DNA from: Fibrella rubiginis
GTDB taxonomy: Bacteria; Bacteroidota; Bacteroidia; Cytophagales; Spirosomataceae
NCBI RefSeq assembly: GCF_017353185.1
Contig: NZ_JAFMYV010000012.1
Coordinates: forward strand, 147,074 to 211,073
Direction of reading: 5' to 3'
Length of the DNA: 64,000 bases
Shown here: piece after piece, positions 33,506-42,410 of the stretch
How positions within the stretch are numbered: position 1 is the stretch's first letter
Layout of the letters: every line of letters starts with the position of its first letter
Notes under the pieces: generated by a model
Told to the model about the DNA's origin: nothing
The model's input: the letters and a program-made list of their open reading frames with translations, nothing else
The model's database searches: none
Program-made: the position numbers and the translations under genes

Positions 33506-34920
33506 TACACAAACTTGATCTTATTCAGGGCGAAGAAGGTCATTTTAAGCAGGAGCCAGCCGTGCTTGAAGCGCGAGATATTGGTTTCGCCATAGGTGCG
33601 TGCCCGGTAGCGGATTGGTATTTCCACGAACTTCAGGTTCAACTTCGCCGAGCCGAAAATGAGATCAAAATCGCCGAAGGGGTCGAATTCGCCGAAATAG
33701 CCACGACCGGCTGCCAACCGTTTGTAATTGGCCTGCGTCATCACTTTGGTGCCGCAGAGCGTGTCTTTAATCTGTTGGCTGAGCAACCACGAAAAGGCCA
33801 TCGAAAAGAACTTGTTGCCCATTATGTTTAGCGTACGCATGGCCTGATCTTCCATAGGATACACCAACCGCGAACCGTTGATGTATTCGCCCCGACCGCT
33901 GGCAATGGCCTCGTAGAACTTTGGCAGGTCTTCGGGCGGCACGGTCATGTCGGCATCCAGAATCATCAGAATATCGCCGGTAGCGTGGCTGTAGCCTTTG
34001 CGCACGGCATCGCCTTTGCCTTTTCCCGGCTGCTGCATGCAACTCAGTTCCAGCGTATCGGTGTAGGTGGCACACACGCGCTGCACCTCGGCCCAGGTAT
34101 TATCGGTTGAGTTACCTTCCACAAAAATCAATTGCGTGTGCGAGCCCATCTGTGGTGTACGGCGCACAATGTCGTCGATGTTACCAGCCTCGTTGCGAGC
34201 AGGTACCACCACCGTTACGCTGGGCACAGTGGCGGGTACGGCATGGCGCAGGCTCCGGGCCACCACAAATGTAAACAGGCCCAGCCGGTTGAACAGCGGC
34301 AGGTTGGCTACGTAGCGGTTCATAAAGCCAGAGAAAAGGGGGATGTAGCGCGGCATCAGCATCCGCTTTCCGGTTCGTACGGTATCAAAATCGGAGATGG
34401 TAAGCAGGTTGGCAATATCGCCTTTGTCGAGCCAGTTCTGGCGCTTTTCGGGCATTTTCAGGCCTATCGACTCAGCAACCTCCAACACCGGCCACCACAG
34501 CGCGTTCTGGTAGGTGATGATCAGGCGGGTGTCGGCGTGGCAGGCGGCGTGAAGTTGCACAAGCACCTGTTGAACATCGTCGAGGTAGCCGATAGTGTCG
34601 GAAAGGATAATGTAGTCGAAGGTTTCGCCGTCGAAATCGGGCTGGTTGGCGTCCTGCTGTTTAAAAATCAAATCTGGATACGTGGTGCGGGCAAATTCGA
34701 TCAAATCGGCGCGGATATCAATGCCCATGCCTCGGCTGGGCTGGAGAGCGTTGAGCATGTAACCCGTACCGCAACCCACCTCCAAAACCGACTTTCCGGC
34801 GGGTACATTATACTGCAAAAAGCGCGTCAGGCTCTTATAATAGTAGTTATTTCGGTTGATCCAGCGTTGCCGCTCCTGACCCGCCTGGGCACTTACTTGA
34901 CTATCGGTTAGTGCTATCAT
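33505..34920 (-). CDS. fusion of SAM methyltransferase and GT2 glycosyltransferase
   Basis: A 471-residue bifunctional protein. Residues about 1-200 form a class I methyltransferase (VLEVGCGTGYML near 45-56, then IILSDTIGYLDD). Residues about 235-471 form a family 2 glycosyltransferase (VTVVVPARNEAGNI, MILDADMTVPPEDLPKF with the DxD site, CGTKVM), close to dolichyl-phosphate-mannose-type enzymes. The start 34920 is chosen because the -7 box (34960-34967) overlaps the earlier in-frame ATG at 34962. It is likely a surface-polysaccharide or lipid-linked sugar enzyme; the next gene across the divergent promoters is a GT-C-like membrane protein. Confidence 0.9.
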   Translation of the reverse strand: MIALTDSQVSAQAGQERQRWINRNNYYYKSLTRFLQYNVPAGKSVLEVGCGTGYMLNALQPSRGMGIDIRADLIEFARTTYPDLIFKQQDANQPDFDGETFDYIILSDTIGYLDDVQQVLVQLHAACHADTRLIITYQNALWWPVLEVAESIGLKMPEKRQNWLDKGDIANLLTISDFDTVRTGKRMLMPRYIPLFSGFMNRYVANLPLFNRLGLFTFVVARSLRHAVPATVPSVTVVVPARNEAGNIDDIVRRTPQMGSHTQLIFVEGNSTDNTWAEVQRVCATYTDTLELSCMQQPGKGKGDAVRKGYSHATGDILMILDADMTVPPEDLPKFYEAIASGRGEYINGSRLVYPMEDQAMRTLNIMGNKFFSMAFSWLLSQQIKDTLCGTKVMTQANYKRLAAGRGYFGEFDPFGDFDLIFGSAKLNLKFVEIPIRYRARTYGETNISRFKHGWLLLKMTFFALNKIKFV

Positions 34921-34959
34921 GTAGCGTGGGCCTGAATGTAGAGTAGCTAAAATATAGGC

Positions 34960-34967
34960 CAAAAATA
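34960..34967 (-). promoter_or_regulatory. -7 promoter box (TATTTTTG, minus strand)
   Basis: A perfect TAnnTTTG in the divergent gap, 39 nt upstream of the methyltransferase-glycosyltransferase start. Confidence 0.55.
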
Positions 34968-35022
34968 GGGCTTAACGGGCTTAATTCACCCATTTCCTGA
35001 TAGGTTACTCCGCCGACATACC

Positions 35023-35030
35023 TACATTTG
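35023..35030 (+). promoter_or_regulatory. -7 promoter box (TACATTTG)
   Basis: A perfect TAnnTTTG 39 nt before the ATG at 35070; it supports that start over the TTG at 35028, which lies inside the box. Confidence 0.6.
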
Positions 35031-35069
35031 AACCAGTTCTCCCGCCTTTCGCCGCTGTTTTTCCCTACT

Positions 35070-36575
35070 ATGCACCGTTCCACCGGGGCCATTCTGGTCT
35101 GTCTTATAGCCTTTTGCCTGTTCAAATGGGCACGGTTTTATACACTCAATTACATTTTCAACGACATGTACGCGTTCCTCCAGATGTCGGTAAGCTGGCT
35201 GGATGGGCGGCCGTTCATGTATGACAATATCTGGAGCTATCACCACCGCATTCATAATTACTATACGGTACTGCTCTGGGCACCGTTTATCCGCCTAGGC
35301 GGGGCCTACGGGCTGTTTGTGGCGCAGGTGTTGCTGCTAATGCTGGCCTACGGGCTGGTGGGCGAGCGACTCATCCGGCAGTCGTCACCAAGTTGGGCGC
35401 GGTGGGGCTTGCTGGGAGCCATACTGATCGGGCCAGTGTCCCTCTGGCTCAACGACCACCCCAACATTGGCTGGCATACCGAACTGTCATATCTGCCCTT
35501 TTCCCTGCTATTTGCCCTGGCCCTCGCCGACGGCAAGCGAATCTGGATCTGGCTGACGGGTGCGCTGGTGGTTCTGGTGAAAGAAGATGGAGCCATTCTG
35601 GCCGCGTTGATCTACATGGCCTGGCTGGCGCTGACCACGTTACAACAGGAAGACAAACCCTCTCTTTGGCCGTTGCTGCGCTCACGCCGGTTATGGCTGT
35701 CGCTGGGCGGATGGGTACTGGTATTCCTGCTGGGCATGGTGTGGCTATCGGCCAAAAACGAGGCGGGCGAACCCCGGCTCAAGAACACACTAGCCATTTT
35801 GAGTCAATCCGGGGCTACGGGCATTTTTTTGGGGCAAATGGGTTCGCTGATTGGACAATCGCTGCTGTTGCTGCTGGGCGTGGTCATCTTTTTGTTTCTC
35901 CTGCTGCGGACCGTTTCGACGGACAGGAAACGCCTGATCTGGTTCGTGTTCGCGCTGGGCGTGGGTGTGCTCACGGCCCTTAATACGGTACAGAGTGCGT
36001 TTTATTTTGGACAGTCGGCGTTTATGCAGGTAGCCCTCACGTGGCCACCTCGCTTTGTGCTGGTGTGGTCATTTGCCACGTCATTCTGCGTTCTTTATCT
36101 GCTCACGGCACCCGCCAACAGCCTGTTGTTTATACCAAAAACGCGTTCGCTGGCCCTGATGGTGGGTTTGTCCCTGATCCAGATACCCATTGTCTACTTT
36201 GTCCGGTCTGATCTGCCTACGCTGGCCGACTGGAAAAACCTGGCCCGGTTACGCCCCGCCGCCGACAAGCAGACCCAGCTTGTACTCCCCACCGACATGG
36301 CCGTGCTACGGAAACTGGCCATTACCCTGCCAGCTCACAGCAGCGTATTGGCGTTCGACTATGTAGTACCCATTTTCCATAAGCACTACGGCATCTGGCC
36401 CACAGGCAACCACTACCAACCCGCCGACGTAGCCATACTGCCCGTCACCGATTTTCAGGGTCTGGCCAAAACCGCCGCCATGCCCAAAACCTATCGGGCC
36501 TTCCCCCTCAACAACTACGTCATCTACGCCGCGCCGGGCTTTGAGCGGTATGTGGTGGAAGCGGAGAAGAAGTAG
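35070..36575 (+). CDS. multi-spanning membrane protein, DUF2079/GT-C-like
   Basis: A 501-residue protein with about ten hydrophobic segments. It opens with one membrane helix and then a loop containing NDMYAFLQMSVSWLDGRPFMYDN and HHRIHNYYTVLLWAPFIRLGG, with acidic and His residues as in DUF2079 or other GT-C-type glycosyltransferases that use polyprenyl-phosphate sugars. A soluble C-terminal domain follows (about 405-501). It is divergent from the methyltransferase-glycosyltransferase fusion, which could make its lipid-linked substrate. The final codons (Ala-Glu-Lys-Lys-stop) are inside palindrome P13. Confidence 0.7.
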   Translation: MHRSTGAILVCLIAFCLFKWARFYTLNYIFNDMYAFLQMSVSWLDGRPFMYDNIWSYHHRIHNYYTVLLWAPFIRLGGAYGLFVAQVLLLMLAYGLVGERLIRQSSPSWARWGLLGAILIGPVSLWLNDHPNIGWHTELSYLPFSLLFALALADGKRIWIWLTGALVVLVKEDGAILAALIYMAWLALTTLQQEDKPSLWPLLRSRRLWLSLGGWVLVFLLGMVWLSAKNEAGEPRLKNTLAILSQSGATGIFLGQMGSLIGQSLLLLLGVVIFLFLLLRTVSTDRKRLIWFVFALGVGVLTALNTVQSAFYFGQSAFMQVALTWPPRFVLVWSFATSFCVLYLLTAPANSLLFIPKTRSLALMVGLSLIQIPIVYFVRSDLPTLADWKNLARLRPAADKQTQLVLPTDMAVLRKLAITLPAHSSVLAFDYVVPIFHKHYGIWPTGNHYQPADVAILPVTDFQGLAKTAAMPKTYRAFPLNNYVIYAAPGFERYVVEAEKK

Positions 36576-36732
36576 CAGTGGGCAGTGGCTTCGCGCAGGT
36601 CGCCCTTCGACAGGCTCAGGGTGACAGGAAACTAGAATCATGTTCACTGAACTGTATCAGATGGACTGTCACCCTGAGCCTGTCGAAGGGCGACCTGCGC
36701 GAAGCCACTGCCCACTGCTACTTCTTCTCCGC
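36561..36732. repeat. 3'-end palindrome P13 (D-block, 65-bp perfect arms)
   Basis: Arms 36561-36625 and 36668-36732 are perfect reverse complements. From outside in they read GCGGAGAAGAAGTAG (last codons and stop of the + gene), GCAGTGGGCAGTGGCTTCGC, then the D-block CCCTTCGACAGGCTCAGGG. It ends 6 nt from the stop of the facing gene. Confidence 0.96.
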
Positions 36733-36738
36733 CTCCTT

Positions 36739-38595
36739 TCACTTGTTTACCAGAAACCGCCCGGCTTGCCAGGCATTGGCCGCTTCGAAACGGAAGAGGT
36801 AGGTGCCGGTGGGGTATGGCTGCATATCCAGGCGGACAGACGTTTGGGCGGGGGCTTCGCGCATGAGCAGTTTGCCGGTGATATCCATGACGTAGAGTTC
36901 GCGGATGGTATCTGGGTTTTCGATGGTCAGGTAATCGCGGGTGGGGTTGGGAAAGAAACGGAACTTGATCTCATCAGGTACGGGTAGCTTGACAGCCATC
37001 GTATCAGCGGAAGTCCCCTGCTCGGTATAGCGTTCGGTGGGTTTGGCGTTGGCTACGGGGCGGCAGTCGGGCGTTTGGGTAAATTTGCTGATGAGCCGCA
37101 CCAACAGCGCATTCAGCTTTTCGACCGTGTATTGGTCGGTGGTGGGTTTGATGTGGGTGTCGCCAATGCCGCTGTCGTCGGTGAGGAATACGTAGGTACC
37201 GTTGGTGGCCAGGGCCATAGCCCGCAGGAGGTATTCGGTGCTTTTGTTGATGCCGCTGGCCGCAATCGGGATAATGCGGATGCCCATCGTCGCCGCCTTG
37301 GCCACCGACCGCTGCAACGACGCCTTTGACGCCTCATCATCGTGCGGCGGGGCGTCGAGCACCAGAAACAACAGCCGCGTTTTGGCCACTTTACTCCACG
37401 ACAACTGCGTCAGGGCTACTGCCAGGGCCGTATCGACCGCTTCGGGGAAGTCGCCGCCACCTTCGGCTTTTTGCCGTTTGATGAACGAAATCGTGGAGTC
37501 AGCCTGCTCCGAAAAGTCGTGGTGGCGGGTGAGGTAGTTGTCCTGATGGTCGCGGTAGAACACCGTGCCCAATCTGATTTTGCTACCCGGCGCGGCCTCG
37601 GAAGCGCGGTTGATGACATCGGTCAATTCGGTTTTCAGGTACGCGATTTCGTCGCCCATCGAGCCGGTAGCATCGACCACAAACGCCACATCAACCAGCA
37701 GCGAGGCACCCTGACAGGGTTGCTCAACAGTGAGCGTATTACTGCCCCGCCCGAATAGCACTGGTTTTTTGAGCGTAAACGACTTGCCCGCCACGGTGGC
37801 TTCTACGGTATATTTCTCCCTCCCTATATTGATTGAGTCAAGCTCATCCCGGAACATATTGGCCCAGAGTTCACCCCGGCCGGTGTTATCCGTGCGGGTT
37901 TCCCAGACCACCTGCCGCCCACTGTTGAGCAGACGCATGGGCGCGTCGATCACCGGAAAACCATCGGGCGTAACGAGTTGAACCGAGTAGCGTTCGGCGG
38001 GAGACTGCCGCCATAACGACCGATACTGGCTCAGATCGCGTTTGGTGATGTCCTGCCAGAGCGTCCATTTGCTGTAGTCATAAATTTCCCCCGCCGTCAG
38101 CTGCCCCGCCTGTTGCTGCCAGTCACCGGGCGTATAGGCGACCGTGCGCGATGAGGAAGCTACGCCCGGTGTGGCTGATGACCTAAAAGTAGCACGCGGC
38201 GCGCCTGATTCTGCCGCTGATAGGACAGCTACACTTCCGGTATAATCTCGTTTATGGCTTGATCCATAACCTGTTACGACCACCTCATTCAGCACCTCTG
38301 CAAAGGGACGCAGCCGGATCGTGAGCGTGTCATGTCCTGGTTTGATCACCACCGTTTGACGCGCATAACCCAGGAATCCAACCAGCAATGTAGCCGCACC
38401 CGGCGGGCTGACGAGGCTAAACCACCCGTTGGCACCCGACGTAACCGAACGGACCGGCTTTCTAAGCTGAATAGTAACGCCGGCCAATGGATCGCCGTTA
38501 TCGTCGTCAACCACGCGGCCACGAATGGTTCGGTTCTGAGCGGATACAAACATGGGCCACAGCAGGCAAAACGAGAGTAAAAGAAGGCGGATCAT
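36739..38595 (-). CDS. VWA domain protein with carboxypeptidase-regulatory-like domain and T9SS sorting signal
   Basis: A 618-residue exported protein with an N-terminal signal (…LLLLSFCLLWPMFVSA). It shows a CarboxypepD-reg-like beta domain (about 22-100, IRGRVVDDDNGDPLAG), a plug-like stub (EVLNEVVVTGYGSSHKRDYTG) as in SusC-type receptors but without a barrel, a von Willebrand A domain (MIDAS in DATGSMGDE near residue 310) and a type A T9SS sorting domain starting RFFPNPTRDYL. It is probably cell-surface attached and binds ligand or protein via VWA. Confidence 0.88.
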   Translation of the reverse strand: MIRLLLLSFCLLWPMFVSAQNRTIRGRVVDDDNGDPLAGVTIQLRKPVRSVTSGANGWFSLVSPPGAATLLVGFLGYARQTVVIKPGHDTLTIRLRPFAEVLNEVVVTGYGSSHKRDYTGSVAVLSAAESGAPRATFRSSATPGVASSSRTVAYTPGDWQQQAGQLTAGEIYDYSKWTLWQDITKRDLSQYRSLWRQSPAERYSVQLVTPDGFPVIDAPMRLLNSGRQVVWETRTDNTGRGELWANMFRDELDSINIGREKYTVEATVAGKSFTLKKPVLFGRGSNTLTVEQPCQGASLLVDVAFVVDATGSMGDEIAYLKTELTDVINRASEAAPGSKIRLGTVFYRDHQDNYLTRHHDFSEQADSTISFIKRQKAEGGGDFPEAVDTALAVALTQLSWSKVAKTRLLFLVLDAPPHDDEASKASLQRSVAKAATMGIRIIPIAASGINKSTEYLLRAMALATNGTYVFLTDDSGIGDTHIKPTTDQYTVEKLNALLVRLISKFTQTPDCRPVANAKPTERYTEQGTSADTMAVKLPVPDEIKFRFFPNPTRDYLTIENPDTIRELYVMDITGKLLMREAPAQTSVRLDMQPYPTGTYLFRFEAANAWQAGRFLVNK

Positions 38596-38742
38596 GAACG
38601 GTCAGTCAGGTTTAGTAAAAGTAATGAAGTTATTCAACCTCAATTTTGGTGTATTCTGCGTTAATCCATCGACACACTTCGGGGTCTAAGACAGGCACGG
38701 TTTTTGAACCCGTTCGTTTTGCTTACCCCATAAAAAGAACTT

Positions 38743-39201
38743 ATGAAACGCATTGCTCTTCTTCTGCTCTTCGTAGCAGGTTTTGCCTCTTCCTGCAAGA
38801 AAACTGGCGGAGACATTATTGCCCCCGTTGATCCCCGCGACCGGATGCTCGGTAGCTACGCCATTGGCTTCAACATGCGGATTACCATCAGTAATATCGA
38901 ATTGCAGCCAGAAAGCTCAACCGGCTCGGTAACCCTTTCTAAAGCACCCAACGCGGGAGAACTGTACTTCGATTTTGAGCTACCCAACGGGAAAGAACGC
39001 GTAACGGCAGCCTTGAAAGATGATACAAACTATACGATCATCGACAAAAAAACAGAGCCAATCTACATTAACGGACAGTCATTTGTAGGTCAGTACACAG
39101 GTTCAGGACAGATTACGGCCAAAAATGAGTTTATCCTGACGGGCGTATCCGAATACACGCAGATCAAAAAAGTCACGACCATGACGGGCACAAAAAAGTA
39201 G
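38743..39201 (+). CDS. small lipoprotein of unknown function
   Basis: A 152-residue protein with a lipoprotein signal (MKRIALLLLFVAGFASSCKK, lipobox ASSC). The mature part is beta-rich and polar, with a conserved-looking ending EYTQIKKVTTM. I do not recognise the family. It is divergent from the VWA/T9SS gene and followed by a strong terminator, so it forms its own transcription unit. Confidence 0.75.
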   Translation: MKRIALLLLFVAGFASSCKKTGGDIIAPVDPRDRMLGSYAIGFNMRITISNIELQPESSTGSVTLSKAPNAGELYFDFELPNGKERVTAALKDDTNYTIIDKKTEPIYINGQSFVGQYTGSGQITAKNEFILTGVSEYTQIKKVTTMTGTKK

Positions 39202-39219
39202 TTGTCATCCGTCGTAAAG

Positions 39220-39296
39220 CCGTAATTTTGGTCGTTCGGGTTGGCTAGGCACGTATTGCCAGACCAGCCCGAACGGTTCGTAATTACGGTTTTTTT
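39220..39296 (+). terminator. intrinsic terminator with long stem
   Basis: Arms 39220-39244 and 39264-39289 (CCGTAATTTTGGTCGTTCGG against CCGAACGGTTCGTAATTACG, a few mismatches) followed by seven T. It terminates the lipoprotein gene. Unlike the palindromes P1-P20 it has a proper U tract. Confidence 0.8.
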
Positions 39297-39385
39297 GTGC
39301 CGTCACCGCTCACCTGCCAACAAGACCCGTTGGCCTGCTTGAGCGTTGGAAGGCCAGCCGTTCAGTTTGACAATTCATTTCGTTC

Positions 39386-40132
39386 ATGAATCTAGTTGCC
39401 GGAAAAGTCGCCCTCATCACGGGGGCATCACGCGGAATTGGGCGGGCCATTGCCCACCGTTTTGCCCAGGAAGGTGCCAACGTGGCCTTCACCTATCTCT
39501 CAAGCGTCGAAAAAGGGGAGGCCCTCGCCGCCGAGTTGGCCGCCTACGGCATCACCGCCAAAGGCTACCGCTCCGATGCCTCCGACTTCAAAGCTGCCGA
39601 AGACCTCGCTACCCAGGTCCTTGCCGATTTCGGGTCGCTCGACATCCTGATCAATAACGCCGGGATCACCCGCGACGGCCTCCTGATGCGGATGTCGGAA
39701 GAGCAGTGGGACGCGGTGATTACGGTTAATCTGAAGTCGGTGTTTAACCTGACCAAAGCCGTTATCAAGCCCATGATGAAAGCCAAATCAGGCTCTATTA
39801 TCAACCTGACGTCGGTGGTGGGTATACGAGGTAATGCAGGGCAGGCTAACTATGCGGCCTCCAAAGCGGGCATCATTGGCTTTACCAAGTCGGTGGCCCT
39901 GGAGTTGGGGTCGCGGAATATCCGGTCGAACGCCATCGCGCCAGGTTTTATTGAAACCGAAATGACGGGCGAACTAGACGAAAAAGCGGTCGAAGGGTGG
40001 AAACAGTCCATTCCCCTCCGGCGTGGTGGCCAACCCGACGAAGTAGCCGACGCCTGCCTGTTCCTTGCCTCTGACCTCTCGCGCTACATCACCGGCCAGG
40101 TGCTGCAGGTAGATGGGGGGATGTTGACTTAA
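39386..40132 (+). CDS. fabG: 3-oxoacyl-[acyl-carrier-protein] reductase
   Basis: A 248-residue SDR enzyme of fatty-acid elongation, reducing 3-oxoacyl-ACP with NADPH. The motifs are TGASRGIGRA (12-21), NNAGITRDGLLMRM, the catalytic Ser in NLTSVVGIRGN and Tyr-x3-Lys in YAASK near residue 155, with the C-terminal ITGQVLQVDGGM. Length and sequence are canonical. Its stop is 1 nt before palindrome P15. Confidence 0.95.
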   Translation: MNLVAGKVALITGASRGIGRAIAHRFAQEGANVAFTYLSSVEKGEALAAELAAYGITAKGYRSDASDFKAAEDLATQVLADFGSLDILINNAGITRDGLLMRMSEEQWDAVITVNLKSVFNLTKAVIKPMMKAKSGSIINLTSVVGIRGNAGQANYAASKAGIIGFTKSVALELGSRNIRSNAIAPGFIETEMTGELDEKAVEGWKQSIPLRRGGQPDEVADACLFLASDLSRYITGQVLQVDGGMLT

Positions 40133-40133
40133 C

Positions 40134-40235
40134 GAATGAACAATGTACAATGAATAATGTACAATGGGCTTGCGCAAGCATACCCTGTTGGACCAGTCAG
40201 TTCATTGTACATTGTTCATTGTACATTGTTCATTC
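40134..40235. repeat. 3'-end palindrome P15 (class C)
   Basis: Arms 40134-40166 and 40203-40235 match at 32 of 33 positions; words GAATGAACAATGTACAATG. The spacer contains GGGCTTGCGCAAGC, itself a dyad. It fills the gap between fabG (1 nt) and the next ATG (40240). Confidence 0.93.
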
Positions 40236-40239
40236 AAGT

Positions 40240-42342
40240 ATGTCTCTAATCTTCCAAACGTCGCCCTGGTGGGTGCTGGTGTGTTTGTTGGCGGGGGTGG
40301 GCTATGCAGCGTTGCTGTATCAGCCGCTGCCGGGAAAGGCTGTGGCCGAAGGCTGGAGCCGGGGATTAAACTATGGCCTGGCGGCTCTGCGGTTTCTGGC
40401 CGTGACCCTGCTGGCCCTGCTCCTGCTCAACCCGCTCATTCGCAGCCTGCAAACCCGCACCGAAGCGCCAAAAGTGGTGCTGGCCATCGACAATTCTGAG
40501 TCGATGACCGCCGCCGGGCGGCCCGCGCTGAATCAGACGCTGACGATGCTGCAAACCGTACGGCAGCAACTGACCGACAAAGGTTATGACGTGTCGGTGC
40601 GCACCCTCTCAGACACCGCTGCCCCCGCAGAGCTGACGCAACTGGCCTTCCGGCAGCGCACCACCGACTTGTCGAAACTGCTCGACGGCATCCGGTCGGA
40701 CTACGAAGGGCGGCACCTGACCGACGTTATTCTGTTGACCGATGGCCTTAGTAATCAGGGCCTTTCGCCTACGTTTGGCACCTATCCGTTTGCTATCCGG
40801 GCCGTGGGGGTGGGCGACACCGTGCCCAAAAAGGATGTGCTGCTGAAGGCCGTAGTGGCTAACCGCGTGGCGTATCTCAACAATTCATTTCCCGTAAAAG
40901 CCGAAATTACCAGCAACGGATTCGCCGGGCGGAGTGCAGTGGTGGTGCTGCGGCAAGGCACCCGCGAGGTGGGGCGGCAAACGGTGCGTTTCGACAAAAA
41001 CGACACCTTTTCATCCGTCGAATTCAAGACTACGGCTACGCAAAAAGGGGTGCAGCGGTTCACGGTCGACGTGCTGCCGCAGGAGGGCGAATTCAGCAAG
41101 GTCAACAACCGGCAGGACGTGTATATCGAGGTGATCGACGGGCGCGAAAAAGTACTGCTGCTGGGCCTCTCCCCCCACCCCGACCTGAAAGCGTTCCGGG
41201 CTATTCTGGAGAAAAATCAGAACTACGACGTCGACGTGCGCACGCTCAGCACCGCCGAAGGCACGAGCATCCCGATTGACAAGACGTATGACCTGCTGAT
41301 TCTGCACCAACTGCCCGACATCACCAACATCGGCAACGCGGCGGTGGCTAAGCTGCTGGCAAAAAACACGCCGACCCTGTTTGTGGTGGGTGTGCAGTCA
41401 TCCGTAGCGGCGTTGAATCCACTCAACCCGGTGATCAGTGTGCTGGGGCCGCCCAACCAATCAGATAAAGCCGCTGCCTACTTTAACCCCGATTTCAAGC
41501 AGCTTAACCTCGACCAGACCCGGCTCGACCTGCTCGACAAACTACCCCCGCTCACGACCCCCTACGGCGAATACAAGCTGTTGCCGGGATCAGAAACGGT
41601 ACTCTGGCAACAGATTGGCACAGTGCGTACCACCAAACCCCTGCTGGCCATCAATACCACCGGTACCCGCAAAACAGCGGTGTTGCTGGGCGAAGGATTT
41701 TGGCAGTGGCGGCTGGAGGAATACGCACTCACCGGCAAACAGGAGATCGTGGACGAGCTGATGCAGAAGGTGTTGCAGCTTATTTCGGTGAAAGAAGACC
41801 GCCGTAAGCTGCGCGTCTACCCTGTTCGCAACGAGTTTCTGGCGGGAGAAGCCGTGTCGTTTGAAACTGAACTCTACAACGACATCTACGAACGCCAATA
41901 CGGTGTGCCCATCCGACTCGACCTGGTTGATGAGCGCGACGTAACCCGCACCTTCAACTATACCCCCACCGAAGCCAACAGCCGATTCGACGTGAGCCGC
42001 CTGCCCGAAGGCGTGTACCGATTCAAAGCCACGGCTACGCTCAACAACCGCGCGGAGCAGTCGGCAGGGCAGTTTATTGTCCGCGATATTCAACTGGAAG
42101 CCGTTAACACTACCGCCGATCATGGTTTGTTGCGGCAGTTGGCAGCGCAAAGCGGCGGCACGTTCTACAAAGGAGCCGACGCCGGAGCCATTGTCAACGA
42201 CCTCACCAAACGCGCCACGCCCGCCCGCCTCAGCAGTACCGAATCCCTGAATGAGATCATCAACTGGCGCTGGATTTTCTTCATCATCCTGACCCTGGCC
42301 GGAGCCGAGTGGGCACTTCGGAAGTATAACGGAGGGTATTGA
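40240..42342 (+). CDS. membrane-anchored VWA domain protein
   Basis: A 700-residue protein with two N-terminal membrane helices (WWVLVCLLAGVGYAALLY and LRFLAVTLLALLLLNPLI), a VWA-like domain whose MIDAS is DNSES near residue 85, further beta-sandwich/GATase-like segments, and a C-terminal helix (WRWIFFIILTLAGAEW). This is the layout of BatA/CoxE-neighbour-type periplasmic VWA proteins of Bacteroidota. The start at 40240 is chosen because the longer frame from 40150 reads through palindrome P15. The role is unknown. Confidence 0.82.
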   Translation: MSLIFQTSPWWVLVCLLAGVGYAALLYQPLPGKAVAEGWSRGLNYGLAALRFLAVTLLALLLLNPLIRSLQTRTEAPKVVLAIDNSESMTAAGRPALNQTLTMLQTVRQQLTDKGYDVSVRTLSDTAAPAELTQLAFRQRTTDLSKLLDGIRSDYEGRHLTDVILLTDGLSNQGLSPTFGTYPFAIRAVGVGDTVPKKDVLLKAVVANRVAYLNNSFPVKAEITSNGFAGRSAVVVLRQGTREVGRQTVRFDKNDTFSSVEFKTTATQKGVQRFTVDVLPQEGEFSKVNNRQDVYIEVIDGREKVLLLGLSPHPDLKAFRAILEKNQNYDVDVRTLSTAEGTSIPIDKTYDLLILHQLPDITNIGNAAVAKLLAKNTPTLFVVGVQSSVAALNPLNPVISVLGPPNQSDKAAAYFNPDFKQLNLDQTRLDLLDKLPPLTTPYGEYKLLPGSETVLWQQIGTVRTTKPLLAINTTGTRKTAVLLGEGFWQWRLEEYALTGKQEIVDELMQKVLQLISVKEDRRKLRVYPVRNEFLAGEAVSFETELYNDIYERQYGVPIRLDLVDERDVTRTFNYTPTEANSRFDVSRLPEGVYRFKATATLNNRAEQSAGQFIVRDIQLEAVNTTADHGLLRQLAAQSGGTFYKGADAGAIVNDLTKRATPARLSSTESLNEIINWRWIFFIILTLAGAEWALRKYNGGY

Positions 42343-42349
42343 GGAAGTG

Positions 42350-42396
42350 AAGTCTACTATTGCTTCGCCAGTGTCTGACGGAGCAACAGTAGACTT
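42350..42396. repeat. 3'-end palindrome P16 (short)
   Basis: Arms 42350-42363 and 42383-42396 (AAGTCTACTATTGC, 13 of 14) with TTGCTTCGCC and GGAGCAA around the loop. It lies between convergent stops (7 and 14 nt away). Confidence 0.75.
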
Positions 42397-42410
42397 TAAA
42401 CTCGCCTCCC

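Noticed and set aside
34921..34962. Upstream ATG of the methyltransferase-glycosyltransferase
   Set aside because: It overlaps the -7 promoter box, so it would not be in the mRNA.
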